Below are positions 43,546 to 52,620 of a DNA stretch of 64,000 nucleotides, one piece after another. Numbering within the stretch: the first letter of the stretch is position 1; each line of letters begins with the position of its first letter. The DNA is from Alteromonas gilva (GTDB lineage Bacteria; Pseudomonadota; Gammaproteobacteria; Enterobacterales; Alteromonadaceae), in NCBI RefSeq assembly GCF_028595265.1, contig NZ_JAQQXP010000001.1, forward strand, positions 806,001 through 870,000, written 5' to 3'. The notes beneath the pieces were generated by a model. The model made no database searches and had not been told where the DNA came from. It worked only from the letters and a program-made list of their open reading frames with translations. The position numbers were made by a program, and so were the translations under genes.

Positions 43546-43956
43546 ATGAAAGCTAAACAGCAAGGTTTAACCCTGATAGAAGCATTGATCACCATGCTGG
43601 TTGCCAGTGTGGGCTTATTGTCGTTGGCAGCAGCACAATTAAAATCCCTGCAATACGCGCACAATAGCTTTAATTACACCATAGCGCTGGTTGAAGGGAA
43701 CAATGCAGTTGAGACGATTTGGCCAGACATCAACAATTTCTTTGATGGCAGCAAACCTTTTAACAGTGCCTATACAGACAGCTTATCAACCTACCCGAGC
43801 CACCAACTACAACTCAATACGGGGACACCGGGAACGCTGTGTACAAATTTTCCGGTCACGGTTTCCTGGGCAGACGAACGGCTGCAGGACGGTAATGTCA
43901 ATGCCGCGGTCATCGAAGCCAGCTTCCCTAATTTAACCGGAGTGCCCTCATGCTAA
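43546..43956 (+). CDS. pilV: Minor pilin PilV
   Basis: A 136-residue minor pilin beginning at the ATG at 43546. The leader MKAKQQG precedes LTLIEALITMLVASVGLLSL with Glu5. The family feature AAQLKSLQYAHNSFN follows and two cysteines lie near the C-terminus (TLCTNF, GVPSC). Its stop overlaps the pilW start by 7 bases. Confidence 0.87.
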   Translation: MKAKQQGLTLIEALITMLVASVGLLSLAAAQLKSLQYAHNSFNYTIALVEGNNAVETIWPDINNFFDGSKPFNSAYTDSLSTYPSHQLQLNTGTPGTLCTNFPVTVSWADERLQDGNVNAAVIEASFPNLTGVPSC

Positions 43957-44513
43957 ACGTCACAGCGACCCGCAGTGCCCGTACGGCAGGCTTTTCACTG
44001 GTTGAATTATTAGTTGCATTACTCATCAGTTCATTTTTGCTTACCGGGATTATTACCGCCTATGTGGGCATTAAGGGGCTGGTGGAAGATAGCGAAAATC
44101 TGCAGGAATCCCAGGAAGTGGTTCGTTTCGCCATGCAGGTATTTTCCCGCAGCATTAAAAATGCCAGTACTCAGCCTACACTGAACGCCGGGCAACTGAC
44201 GATATCCCATACCTATGCGGCCTCTCAGGCGCCAATCGTGACATGTCAGGGCAATCGCGTTACCGCTAACGTAACAGAAGTTTACTCTTTCAGCGCACCA
44301 GACATATTGTGCGACGACGGCCAGGGCAGCGGCGCCATACCGGTGATAACCAATGTCACCGAGTTGGGCTTTACGTTAATGGACATCAATGGTAATGGCG
44401 TCAATGACATGGTCGCTGTGCGCGTCAATACCGCCGGCATGCCGGGTAATTTTCCCAATGGTGTGGAGTTGCGCTATGCCATGCATTCCCTGGTTTTAAG
44501 CGGAGGTGCCTGA
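43950..44513 (+). CDS. pilW: Minor pilin PilW
   Basis: A 187-residue minor pilin. The leader MLNVTATRSARTAG is cleaved before FSLVELLVALLISSFLLTGI with Glu5. The next stretch (QESQEVVRFAMQVFSRSIKNA) is typical of PilW/GspJ-like subunits. It overlaps pilV at its start and the PilX-like gene begins within two bases of its stop. Confidence 0.87.
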   Translation: MLNVTATRSARTAGFSLVELLVALLISSFLLTGIITAYVGIKGLVEDSENLQESQEVVRFAMQVFSRSIKNASTQPTLNAGQLTISHTYAASQAPIVTCQGNRVTANVTEVYSFSAPDILCDDGQGSGAIPVITNVTELGFTLMDINGNGVNDMVAVRVNTAGMPGNFPNGVELRYAMHSLVLSGGA

Positions 44514-44514
44514 G

Positions 44515-46197
44515 ATGATGTCCAGATCAAGAATGGGGTTCGCTGCACGAACGCAGGGTTTTACGCTGGTGTTTGTCCTGCTATTGCTGCTGATGGCCAG
44601 TGTTATCGTATTTAAAACCATACAGGCTAACATACAGCAAGAGAGAACGAGCGGTAACATGCGCAAGCAGCTCAACGCACAGTTAGCCGCTGAACAGGGG
44701 ATTTACAGTGTATTTAGCGCATTGAAAAACCTGTTGGCAACATCTTCGACGCCGATAAACAGCGCAGAAGAATTGCTCAATCAGCTGAATAATCAAAATC
44801 TTGCTTTGCAGGGCACGGGCAGCGTCGACGGCTCAGTCTTTGAGGTCGCGGTTGCCCGCGACACCAATACGATTGAGTTGATCAGCACTGGCAACAGCTT
44901 TGAAAGTGAAAAAGTCATTGGCGGCCTGATCAATTTTGCGCCCGCCGGTCCGGTTTCGCCGTCACCGTTTATCAGCGCCGTAACCGGGTGTAACGGGGTA
45001 AGTTTGCAGGGGTCGGGGCTGGTCGATAGTTTTGATTCGACGCGCGGCAATTACACCAGCAGCATTGCGTCGGGGAATGCCACGGTATCCACTATTATCC
45101 CTGGCGCTGATATCGAATTACAGGGTAATTCTCCGGTGCAAGGCAATGTGCTTGGCACTGGTAACGTCACCCTGCTGGGTTCATCACCGGTTATGGGTGA
45201 CATTCGCGCTAACGGTGATATTGCTATTCTGGGCGGCAATGGCGCGTACGGTTACCGGGTCAGTGGTTCAGTTCGCGCCAGAGGAAACTATACCCAGGCA
45301 TCAGTTGGCGTTTATGGGGATGTGGAAACTGACGGTGATGCCACACTCACCTGGAACTCTGTTATCGAGACCGGCGTGCTCCGCTATGCCGGCAGCCTGA
45401 TTGTACCTGCCAACTGGAATGGCGATACCAGTGGCTTTATTCACACCGATCCGGATATTCCTTTGGTCCCCAACTCTGGTAGTGCCGACAGCGAGACATA
45501 CGCACAATGCGATCCACTGGGCATTGAAGCCACAATGGCTGACTTACGCAGTGCTACGGTACTGCCCGATCTGACTATTGGTCCCTGGATGCAACGCAAC
45601 TATAGCCTGACGCCCAGCGAAGGGGTGTTTACCGACAACAGCAATAGCGCAATCCTGACTCCTGAAACCCTCATGGTCGAAGGCAATACGGTGTCAGCAT
45701 ACCGGGTTAACAGTCTGAGTGTCAGCCAAAATGGCACGCTGGATATTAGCGGCGGTGATGTCATCGTCTATATCAGCCAGGATTTTACCATGCACGGCGG
45801 TGTCGATTTAACTATCGCGGTCGGCAGCAGCCTCACCCTCTATATTGAGGGGCGGTTCAGCTTTACCGGCGGCGCAATATCTATTCAACAGCATGGGATG
45901 ACAAGCACCGGCTTGCCGGCACTGTCGATATTCTCAAACTATGTGTCTGCTAACGACGAAGATATAGGCATTGAGATTAGCGGCTCGTCGGATATTTACT
46001 CGGCTGTCTACGCGCCCTTTGCTAACGTTGATATTCGCGGTGCCGGTGAGTTATACGGGGCGGTTATCGGTAATATCGTGCAGGTAACCGGTGCCGGCGG
46101 GATCCACTTCGATGAAGCACTTGGTTCGAGCACCATTCCCACCCAAACCCAGGGCGGACAAGGGACAATCAACCTTGACGGGCTCTACACGTATTGA
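44515..46197 (+). CDS. PilX-like minor pilin with large beta-solenoid domain
   Basis: A protein of about 560 residues starting at ATG 44515 behind GGAGG. The pilin leader ends RTQG before FTLVFVLLLLLMASVIVFKTI; position 5 is Phe rather than Glu, as in tip-located PilX/GspK subunits. After the PilX N-terminal helix (about 15-90) the protein is far larger than usual PilX (under 200 residues): residues about 165-560 read as stacked short strands (VQGNVLGTGNVTLLG, GDIRANGDIAILGG) like a polymer-forming or DUF7305 beta-solenoid. No PilY1 gene follows, so this domain may take the adhesin role at the tip (inference). Confidence 0.8.
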   Translation: MMSRSRMGFAARTQGFTLVFVLLLLLMASVIVFKTIQANIQQERTSGNMRKQLNAQLAAEQGIYSVFSALKNLLATSSTPINSAEELLNQLNNQNLALQGTGSVDGSVFEVAVARDTNTIELISTGNSFESEKVIGGLINFAPAGPVSPSPFISAVTGCNGVSLQGSGLVDSFDSTRGNYTSSIASGNATVSTIIPGADIELQGNSPVQGNVLGTGNVTLLGSSPVMGDIRANGDIAILGGNGAYGYRVSGSVRARGNYTQASVGVYGDVETDGDATLTWNSVIETGVLRYAGSLIVPANWNGDTSGFIHTDPDIPLVPNSGSADSETYAQCDPLGIEATMADLRSATVLPDLTIGPWMQRNYSLTPSEGVFTDNSNSAILTPETLMVEGNTVSAYRVNSLSVSQNGTLDISGGDVIVYISQDFTMHGGVDLTIAVGSSLTLYIEGRFSFTGGAISIQQHGMTSTGLPALSIFSNYVSANDEDIGIEISGSSDIYSAVYAPFANVDIRGAGELYGAVIGNIVQVTGAGGIHFDEALGSSTIPTQTQGGQGTINLDGLYTY

Positions 46198-46201
46198 ATA
46201 A

Positions 46202-47785
46202 CTATTGGTGGTCAGTTAACAGCGCTTTAGCCGAATCCAGCGTATCAGCTTCATTGGCGGGCTTATCCCAGCGAATGCGGTGAAAGCGCGGAAAGCGCAG
46301 CGCCACGCCTGACTTGTGGCGTTTAGACGGATGAATAGCATCGAAGGCCACCTCAACCACCAGGTTCTTTTTGACTTCTCTGACCGGGCCAAAGCGGCCA
46401 ATGCCATTGCGACGTACCCAGTTATCCAGCTTTTTAAGTTCTTCGTCGGTAAAGCCGGAATAAGCCTTACCTATGGGTAAAAGTTTATCATCGTGCCATA
46501 CCCCAAAGGTAAAGTCGGAGTAATAGCTCGACCGCTTACCGTGGCCGCGTTGGGCGTACATGATAACCGCATCAAGGTGTTTGGGCTCGCGCTTCCATTT
46601 ATACCACTGGCCGCTGGGCCGGCCAGCCTGATACACACTGTTTTTGCGTTTAAGCATTAGCCCTTCAACGCCGGGATCCGCCGATGCGCTGGCATAGCTG
46701 TCCCGTAACTTTGCCAGGCTGGTGACATTAATATCTGGCGATAACAGCATGCGATGACTATTTTGTTTGACCAGCCATTGCTCAAGTTGTTTACGGCGTT
46801 GGGCTAAGGGCAGGTCGGTAACGGCGGTGTCACCGTTAATCAGTATATCGTAAACCATGAGTCCGGCCGGTGATTCTGTCATCAGTTTTTTGCCGGGCTT
46901 TTTGCGGTTAAGGCGTTGCTGGAGGGCGTTGAAGGTATCTACCTTACCCTCTTTTATTATCAATAATTCACCATCGATGACACCGGGCTCGTCGACATGC
47001 CCGAGTAAATCGGGAAAGGCCGCACTAATGTCATCGCCGGTGCGGCTGAACAACGCTTTGCCCTGCTCAGTGATAACCAACTGCACGCGAATGCCATCGT
47101 ATTTATATTCTATTTGCCAGTCGCTGATGGTTAGTGATGCCGGATTATTATCAGGCAAAGGATGGGCAAGCATCACCGGGTGGTAGGTGACAGCCCCGCG
47201 AATATCGGGTTTTGCACCATTGCCCTCCAACCAGCTAAACAGCTCCGTATAGGGCGGTTTTACCGCGTGCCAAATTGACTCTACGTCGCTGAGCTGCACC
47301 TGTGCGCCACCGTATTCCGTTAGTATGCGCTTTACACTGCGGGCTGAGAGCCCCACGCGTAAACCTCTGGTGCCCAGTTTTAGCAGCGACCAGCGCTGTG
47401 CCGGGGTCATGGCGGATAAATACTTGATCAGTAGCGCTTTAACTTCTTCGCGGTTAGCCTGTTGGAATTGCTCAATGAGTTCACTTAAGGTGGGTAAGAT
47501 GATTGGCGCTGTGCTGTCGGGCCACAGGTGGGCGACGGTTTCACTCATCTCGCCGACGTAGTCGTAGCTCATAGCAAAGAGTGCCGGATCAAGGCGTTCA
47601 AGCATGAGTGATTTGATTGTCTGACGTTTAAAAAACTCAAAGTTCAGGGTGCCGGCCAGGGCTGCGATAGCCCAGCCGCGATCAGGATCTGGGGTTCGCG
47701 CCAGATAGTCCCGTAACAAGCGGCTCTTCTCATTATTGCTGCTGGTGAAATAAAGCTGCTGGAGGAGTTCGCTGAAGGCTTCCAT
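46202..47785 (-). CDS. ATP-dependent DNA ligase of the Lhr-associated repair set
   Basis: A 527-residue ATP-dependent ligase. The nucleotidyltransferase lysine lies in EYKYDGIRVQL at about 228-238; DGELL, FDAI-type motif VAFDAIHPS and the closing WVRRNGIGRFGPV support a complete ligase with an N-terminal DNA-binding domain and C-terminal OB fold. Together with the exonuclease upstream and the DEXH helicase and PdeM across the divergent gap, it forms the known ligase-associated DNA damage response set. Its ATG shares one base with the exonuclease stop (TAATG). Confidence 0.92.
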   Translation of the reverse strand: MEAFSELLQQLYFTSSNNEKSRLLRDYLARTPDPDRGWAIAALAGTLNFEFFKRQTIKSLMLERLDPALFAMSYDYVGEMSETVAHLWPDSTAPIILPTLSELIEQFQQANREEVKALLIKYLSAMTPAQRWSLLKLGTRGLRVGLSARSVKRILTEYGGAQVQLSDVESIWHAVKPPYTELFSWLEGNGAKPDIRGAVTYHPVMLAHPLPDNNPASLTISDWQIEYKYDGIRVQLVITEQGKALFSRTGDDISAAFPDLLGHVDEPGVIDGELLIIKEGKVDTFNALQQRLNRKKPGKKLMTESPAGLMVYDILINGDTAVTDLPLAQRRKQLEQWLVKQNSHRMLLSPDINVTSLAKLRDSYASASADPGVEGLMLKRKNSVYQAGRPSGQWYKWKREPKHLDAVIMYAQRGHGKRSSYYSDFTFGVWHDDKLLPIGKAYSGFTDEELKKLDNWVRRNGIGRFGPVREVKKNLVVEVAFDAIHPSKRHKSGVALRFPRFHRIRWDKPANEADTLDSAKALLTDHQ

Positions 47786-48819
47786 TAATCGCCGCCCTCT
47801 TCATTACTTTCATCACTGTAGCCCACCAGTGACAGCGCCCGGGCCTTTATGCCACTGAGATTTAGCTGGTGGAGCAGGGCATCTTCGCGACCATGGGTTA
47901 CCCACACTTCCTGGGGATTAACCTCACCAATAGTGTCCAGCAGGGCCTGCCAATCACAGTGATCGGAGACCACCAGCGGCAGTTCGACCTGGCGCTGGTG
48001 AGCCCGGGCACGAATTTGCATCCAGCCAGAGGCCATGGCTTTGCGGGCATGAGGCAATGAACGTGACCAGCGACTGCTGAGCGCCGATGGCGGCGCGAGC
48101 ACGATCTCTCCTGCCAGCGATGCTTTATTCGTTACCGTGGCGACATCGATTAGCTCACCGAGATCAATGCCAAACTGCTGGTAAAGGTCGCATAATTTAC
48201 GCTGAGCGCCATGCAGATAAACTGGCTTGTGGTAACCCAGCGCCCGCAGGGCCAGAATCATGCGCTGGCATTTACCCAATGCGTATACCCCTACCAGATG
48301 ACAGCGGTCAGGAAACAGTGCCACCGAGTCCAGCAGTTTCTGGCATTCATTTTCGATGGGCGGGTGGCTGAATACCGGCAGGGCAAAAGTCGCTTCGGTA
48401 ATAAACACATCGCAGGGAACAGCCGTGAAAGGCAGGCAGGTAGGATCATCCTGGCGTTTATAGTCACCGGACACCACAGCCCGGCTGCCACGGTATTCAA
48501 GCAGGATTTGGGCTGAACCAAGAATATGACCGGCCGGATAAAAAGTACAGCGGACCGGATCTTTGTGTGCGCCAATGGCAATGGATTGCTCATAATCGAC
48601 TGATTGGGTACTGCCGGCCATATCAATGCCGTAGCGGGTATGCATAATCGCCAGTGTTGCGGCAGTCGCAATGACGTCCTCATGGCCGGCGATGGCGTGG
48701 TCAGCATGACCGTGGGTAATCAGTGCCTGTCTGACCGGCACTGTCGGGTCGATATAGCAATCGGCGGGCAGGCAATACAACCCGTGTTCGCGGGGTTGTA
48801 ACCAGTTCTCTACTTGCAA
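47785..48819 (-). CDS. Ligase-associated MBL-fold DNA exonuclease
   Basis: A 344-residue metallo-beta-lactamase/beta-CASP-type nuclease. The metal motif THGHADHA is at about 34-41, followed by ATLAIMHTRYGI, the VVSGDYKRQ aspartate and VVSDHCDWQALLDTI. It starts with TTG at 48819 (MQVENWLQP); no in-frame ATG lies nearby and the ribosome site is weak, so the start is less sure. It is translated into the ligase by a TAATG overlap, giving a ligase-exonuclease pair. Confidence 0.9.
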   Translation of the reverse strand: MQVENWLQPREHGLYCLPADCYIDPTVPVRQALITHGHADHAIAGHEDVIATAATLAIMHTRYGIDMAGSTQSVDYEQSIAIGAHKDPVRCTFYPAGHILGSAQILLEYRGSRAVVSGDYKRQDDPTCLPFTAVPCDVFITEATFALPVFSHPPIENECQKLLDSVALFPDRCHLVGVYALGKCQRMILALRALGYHKPVYLHGAQRKLCDLYQQFGIDLGELIDVATVTNKASLAGEIVLAPPSALSSRWSRSLPHARKAMASGWMQIRARAHQRQVELPLVVSDHCDWQALLDTIGEVNPQEVWVTHGREDALLHQLNLSGIKARALSLVGYSDESNEEGGD

Positions 48820-48889
48820 TGGGCTTGGTCCACATGAGCGGTGAATTTGCTTCTTATACGCGGCGTTTGCCCAAAGGTATCAGTGCAAC

Positions 48890-49225
48890 TTAATAACCAC
48901 TTTTGACAATATAGTATTCACCGTCTGAGGTAAGCGAGACGTGCAGTGCAGCAACTTCTGCGGCTGTTTTACGGCCGATTTTTTTATCTTTATGCAAACA
49001 AGTAGATTGCTTATATGCCATACCATCAGCAAAGGGCGCTTCAAACAAAACGTCGTGCAGAAAACGATAGCATTGCTGGTCACCATCAAATTTGATCAAC
49101 CGGAGCATTGGCACGTCGCCCTGGGTACGGCCGATAGTCGGCAGTTGTGCATCGCTGCAGCCAACGCCCAGTGTGCTCAATGTTAAAGCGGCTACTACCA
49201 CAGACTGTTTCATTGTGTTTATCAT
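48890..49225 (-). CDS. Small putative lipoprotein
   Basis: A 111-residue protein from ATG 49225, behind AGG with 6-base spacing. The N-terminus MINTMKQSVVVAALTLSTLG ends in VGCS, a weak lipobox, so it is probably a lipoprotein. Two further cysteines (QQCYRF, KQSTCLH) could form a disulphide in the periplasm. No family is recognised. It sits between the exonuclease and helicase genes of the repair set but its export signal argues against a direct role in DNA repair. Confidence 0.6.
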   Translation of the reverse strand: MINTMKQSVVVAALTLSTLGVGCSDAQLPTIGRTQGDVPMLRLIKFDGDQQCYRFLHDVLFEAPFADGMAYKQSTCLHKDKKIGRKTAAEVAALHVSLTSDGEYYIVKSGY

Positions 49226-49379
49226 CAAAGACCTGAATTAGATGAGTGCAGGTTAGCAGCATCGCAACAATAAACCAATCACCGGCTTTAGGCGTAGTAT
49301 TATTATCTTACTGACTGCCCTACAGGATAATTTTTGCTGTTAATCTCCACTGTCTTCAATGCATGTCCAGGATCGGTGC

Positions 49380-51827
49380 ATGTCGACATTACCTGAGCAG
49401 TTTAATCAATGGTTTAATGCCCGGGGCTGGTCGCTGCGCGATTATCAGGCTGAGATGCTTCAACGAGCGCAAACCGGACAGGCCACCTTGCTGATCGCAC
49501 CAACCGGCGCGGGTAAAACGTTGTCAGGTTTTTTACCTTCGCTGATTGATTTACAAAATGTTGATAGTGAGTATTTACATACTCTTTATATTTCGCCGCT
49601 TAAGGCGCTAACCCAGGATATTTACCGTAATCTGATGGCGCCTATCGAGCAAATGTCGCTGCCGGTGCGCGTTGAAACGCGTACCGGTGATACGCCGTCG
49701 CACAAACGCCAGCGACAACGCAAGCGCCCACCGCACATTCTGTTAACCACGCCAGAGTCGCTGATGCTAATGCTCTCTTATGCCGATGCCCCGCAAATAT
49801 TTGGTAAACTCAAAACGGTGATCATTGATGAGGTGCACAGTTTAATTGGCAACAAACGTGGCGATTTTACAACCCTGGCACTGGCTCGATTACGCTACCT
49901 GTCGCCCCACTACCTGCGGGTGGGGTTGTCGGCGACGGTAGCTGAGCCCGAACTTGTGGCCAACTGGCTGGGGCCAACCGGTGAGCCGGTTAGTCTGTTG
50001 CAGGTTGAAGATACCGCTAAACCGAATATCAGTATTCTCACCTCGGCGCAGCGCATGCCTTTTGGCGGCTTCATGGCCAAATATGCAATTGGTGATATCT
50101 ATCAGGCGATTGTCAACGCCGGTACTACCCTGGTATTTGTTAATACCCGGGCACAGGCTGAATTGTTGTTTCAGTTATTGTGGAGTGAAAACAGCCAGGT
50201 GCTACCCATTGCGCTCTATCATGGCTCGTTAAGTAAAGAGCAGCGCCGCAAAACCGAAGCGATGATGGCCAGCGGCCAGCTGCGCGCTATTGTCACTACG
50301 TCAGCGCTGGAGTTAGGTATCGACTGGGGCGACGTGGATTTGGTTATTCAGGTTGGCGCACCTAAAGGTGTTAGTCGATTATTGCAGCGCATCGGACGCG
50401 CGAATCACCGTTTGGATGAAGCCAGTGAAGCGCTGTTGGTGCCTGCTAACCGTTTTGAAGCGTTGGAATGTGAGGCCGCGATTAGTGCCATAGGTGCGGG
50501 CGAGCGTGACGGAGCCACTGTGCAGTCCGGGGCACTGGATATTATTCCGCAGTTTATCATTAATTGCTTATGTTCCAGGGCGGCGGCGCCGGAGGAGATA
50601 TACCGGCAGATCCTTGATGCGTTTCCCTATCAGGGGCTCCGCGACGCAGAGTTTACACACCTGTGGCAATTTAGTGTGGATGGCGGCTATGCGCTTAAAG
50701 CTTACGAGCGCTATCAGCGCTTACAGCCTCTGGACGATGGTACCTTTAAACCTGCCAGTCAGCGGGTGGTGCAGCGTCACCGGCAGAATATCGGCACCAT
50801 TGTTGAGGCCGGGAAGCTCAAGGTTAAACGCATTCGCCGTGGTAATCAGGGCAAAATTATTGGCGAAGTGGAAGAGTATTTTGCCCAGCAGCTTACGCCG
50901 GGCGACACCTTTTTGTTTGCCGGGGAGATGCTGCGTTTTGAAGCTATTCGGGATATGCAGTTACATGCCAGGCCCGACAAAGGCAAAGAACCTAAAATTC
51001 CCAGCTACGTAGGCGGGCAACTGCCGCTTTCGACCTACCTGGCCGATGGCGTACGTGCCTTGCTGAATACCCCCCAACAATGGCAAAACCTGCCGGCGCA
51101 AGTACAGGAGTGGCTGTCGCTACAACAGGCGTTTTCGGTGATCCCCAGCGCTGATAACATCCTCATTGAACAGTTTCCTTACCGGCAGGCGTTTTATTCG
51201 TTGTACTATACCTTTGAAGGCCGTAAGGCCAACCAAACTCTGGGCATGCTCATTACCCGGCGGATGGAAAAGCTTGGTCTGAAACCCTTAAGTTTTAGTG
51301 TCACCGATTACGGCTTGTCCATCTGTGCCTTAAAGCCGTTAGACGAGGCTCATATCGATAGCTTGTTTCAGCCCGATATACTCGGCGATGAACTCGAAGA
51401 CTGGATGTTAAATGCGCCTATGCTCAAGCGCTCATTTCGTCAGGTTGCGATAGTGAGCGGCCTTACTGAACAGCGCTATCACAGTACCCGCAAAACCATG
51501 AAGCAGGTGACCTTTTCGACCGATCTGATCTACGATACGCTTCGCCAGTACGAGCCTGATCACATCTTGCTGAAAGTCGCCCGCGACGATGCCGAGCGCG
51601 AACTGCTTGATTTGCGCCGGCTGGCCGATATGCTGATCCGCTTTGTCGGTAAAACTCAGTTTAAGGATTTACCTAAAGTGTCACCGATGGCCATTCCGAT
51701 TGTGCTGGATGTGCGCAGTGAGCAAGTGAAAGGGGCCGGGGAGCAGGCCTTATTGGATCAGGCCACTCTTTATGCCGAGGCAGAAGCGATGCTGGATGAC
51801 ATCAGGGCGTTGTTGTCTGATGACTAG
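49380..51827 (+). CDS. Ligase-associated DEXH-box helicase (Lhr-core type)
   Basis: An 815-residue superfamily 2 helicase from ATG 49380, chosen because AGGA lies 8 bases upstream (a further ATG at 49359 is in frame). It has RecA domain 1 with the Walker A APTGAGKT and the DEVH box of IIDEVHSLIGN, RecA domain 2 ending QRIGRANHRLDE, and the Lhr-type C-terminal winged-helix and beta domains. This is the Lhr-core member of the ligase-associated set, thought to unwind or anneal during repair. PdeM follows after 39 bases. Confidence 0.93.
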   Translation: MSTLPEQFNQWFNARGWSLRDYQAEMLQRAQTGQATLLIAPTGAGKTLSGFLPSLIDLQNVDSEYLHTLYISPLKALTQDIYRNLMAPIEQMSLPVRVETRTGDTPSHKRQRQRKRPPHILLTTPESLMLMLSYADAPQIFGKLKTVIIDEVHSLIGNKRGDFTTLALARLRYLSPHYLRVGLSATVAEPELVANWLGPTGEPVSLLQVEDTAKPNISILTSAQRMPFGGFMAKYAIGDIYQAIVNAGTTLVFVNTRAQAELLFQLLWSENSQVLPIALYHGSLSKEQRRKTEAMMASGQLRAIVTTSALELGIDWGDVDLVIQVGAPKGVSRLLQRIGRANHRLDEASEALLVPANRFEALECEAAISAIGAGERDGATVQSGALDIIPQFIINCLCSRAAAPEEIYRQILDAFPYQGLRDAEFTHLWQFSVDGGYALKAYERYQRLQPLDDGTFKPASQRVVQRHRQNIGTIVEAGKLKVKRIRRGNQGKIIGEVEEYFAQQLTPGDTFLFAGEMLRFEAIRDMQLHARPDKGKEPKIPSYVGGQLPLSTYLADGVRALLNTPQQWQNLPAQVQEWLSLQQAFSVIPSADNILIEQFPYRQAFYSLYYTFEGRKANQTLGMLITRRMEKLGLKPLSFSVTDYGLSICALKPLDEAHIDSLFQPDILGDELEDWMLNAPMLKRSFRQVAIVSGLTEQRYHSTRKTMKQVTFSTDLIYDTLRQYEPDHILLKVARDDAERELLDLRRLADMLIRFVGKTQFKDLPKVSPMAIPIVLDVRSEQVKGAGEQALLDQATLYAEAEAMLDDIRALLSDD

Positions 51828-51866
51828 GTCCGTTTGTTTGTTGCTAACCAGCGGGTATAACACACA

Positions 51867-52592
51867 ATGATAGCTGAATCTGTATTGCGTGAGTTAATGA
51901 GCCGTCAGCAACTGTTGCCCTTGCGCTTTTGTCAGTCGTTGTGGCTGATTGACAGCCGGGCTGCGCTGTACTGGCCTGAGCAGGATTGCCTGTTAGTGGG
52001 CGATCTGCATTTTGAAAAGGGCAGCTATTTGTCTCAATATGCGTCGCCGGTGCCACGCTATGACTCCCGCGCTACGCTGGAAGTGCTTAAGACATTGCTC
52101 GCCACCTATCAACCTAAAAGGGTGATTTGCCTTGGCGACAGCTTTCATGACCAAGGCGCTTTTGAGCGTTTGATTGAGGATGATGTTAAGCAGTTGCAGT
52201 CACTGATTGACTCAGTCTCTGAATGGCTGTGGGTGGAAGGTAATCACGATCCGGATATTCCCGCGGCGATTGGCGGTAAGGTAGTGCCGCACCTGATGCT
52301 GACGACCCAAACGGGAGTTGGTATTACCTGTCAGCATATACCGGATAACCGCGACGAGCCAAAAATTGTCGGTCATTATCACCCCAAGGGGAGATTTATT
52401 GCGCCGCCGCGTCGCTTTAACGGGAAGTGTCTGGTTACCACCGACAAACTGATGTTGATGCCGGCTCTGGGGCAGTACACCGGTGGCCTGCGGATTGACG
52501 ATGAGGTGCTGACAGCACTGGCGCCCAAAACACAACGCCAGTGCTACTTATTGTGTGAGGGGCGGGTTGTTTTGTTGCCGCCACGCAGTTAG
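51867..52592 (+). CDS. pdeM: Ligase-associated DNA damage response endonuclease PdeM
   Basis: A 241-residue metallophosphoesterase. The metal-binding motifs are visible: VGDLHFEKGS near residue 47 (D-x-H), CLGDSFHDQGA (GD), VEGNHDPD (GNHD) and GHYHPKGRF (GHxH). This matches the PdeM-type phosphodiesterase/endonuclease linked to the ligase and helicase. It begins with ATG 51867 and is last in the plus-strand pair. Confidence 0.93.
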   Translation: MIAESVLRELMSRQQLLPLRFCQSLWLIDSRAALYWPEQDCLLVGDLHFEKGSYLSQYASPVPRYDSRATLEVLKTLLATYQPKRVICLGDSFHDQGAFERLIEDDVKQLQSLIDSVSEWLWVEGNHDPDIPAAIGGKVVPHLMLTTQTGVGITCQHIPDNRDEPKIVGHYHPKGRFIAPPRRFNGKCLVTTDKLMLMPALGQYTGGLRIDDEVLTALAPKTQRQCYLLCEGRVVLLPPRS

Positions 52593-52620
52593 CACTGCGA
52601 CTAATTAAACCCGTTAGCCC

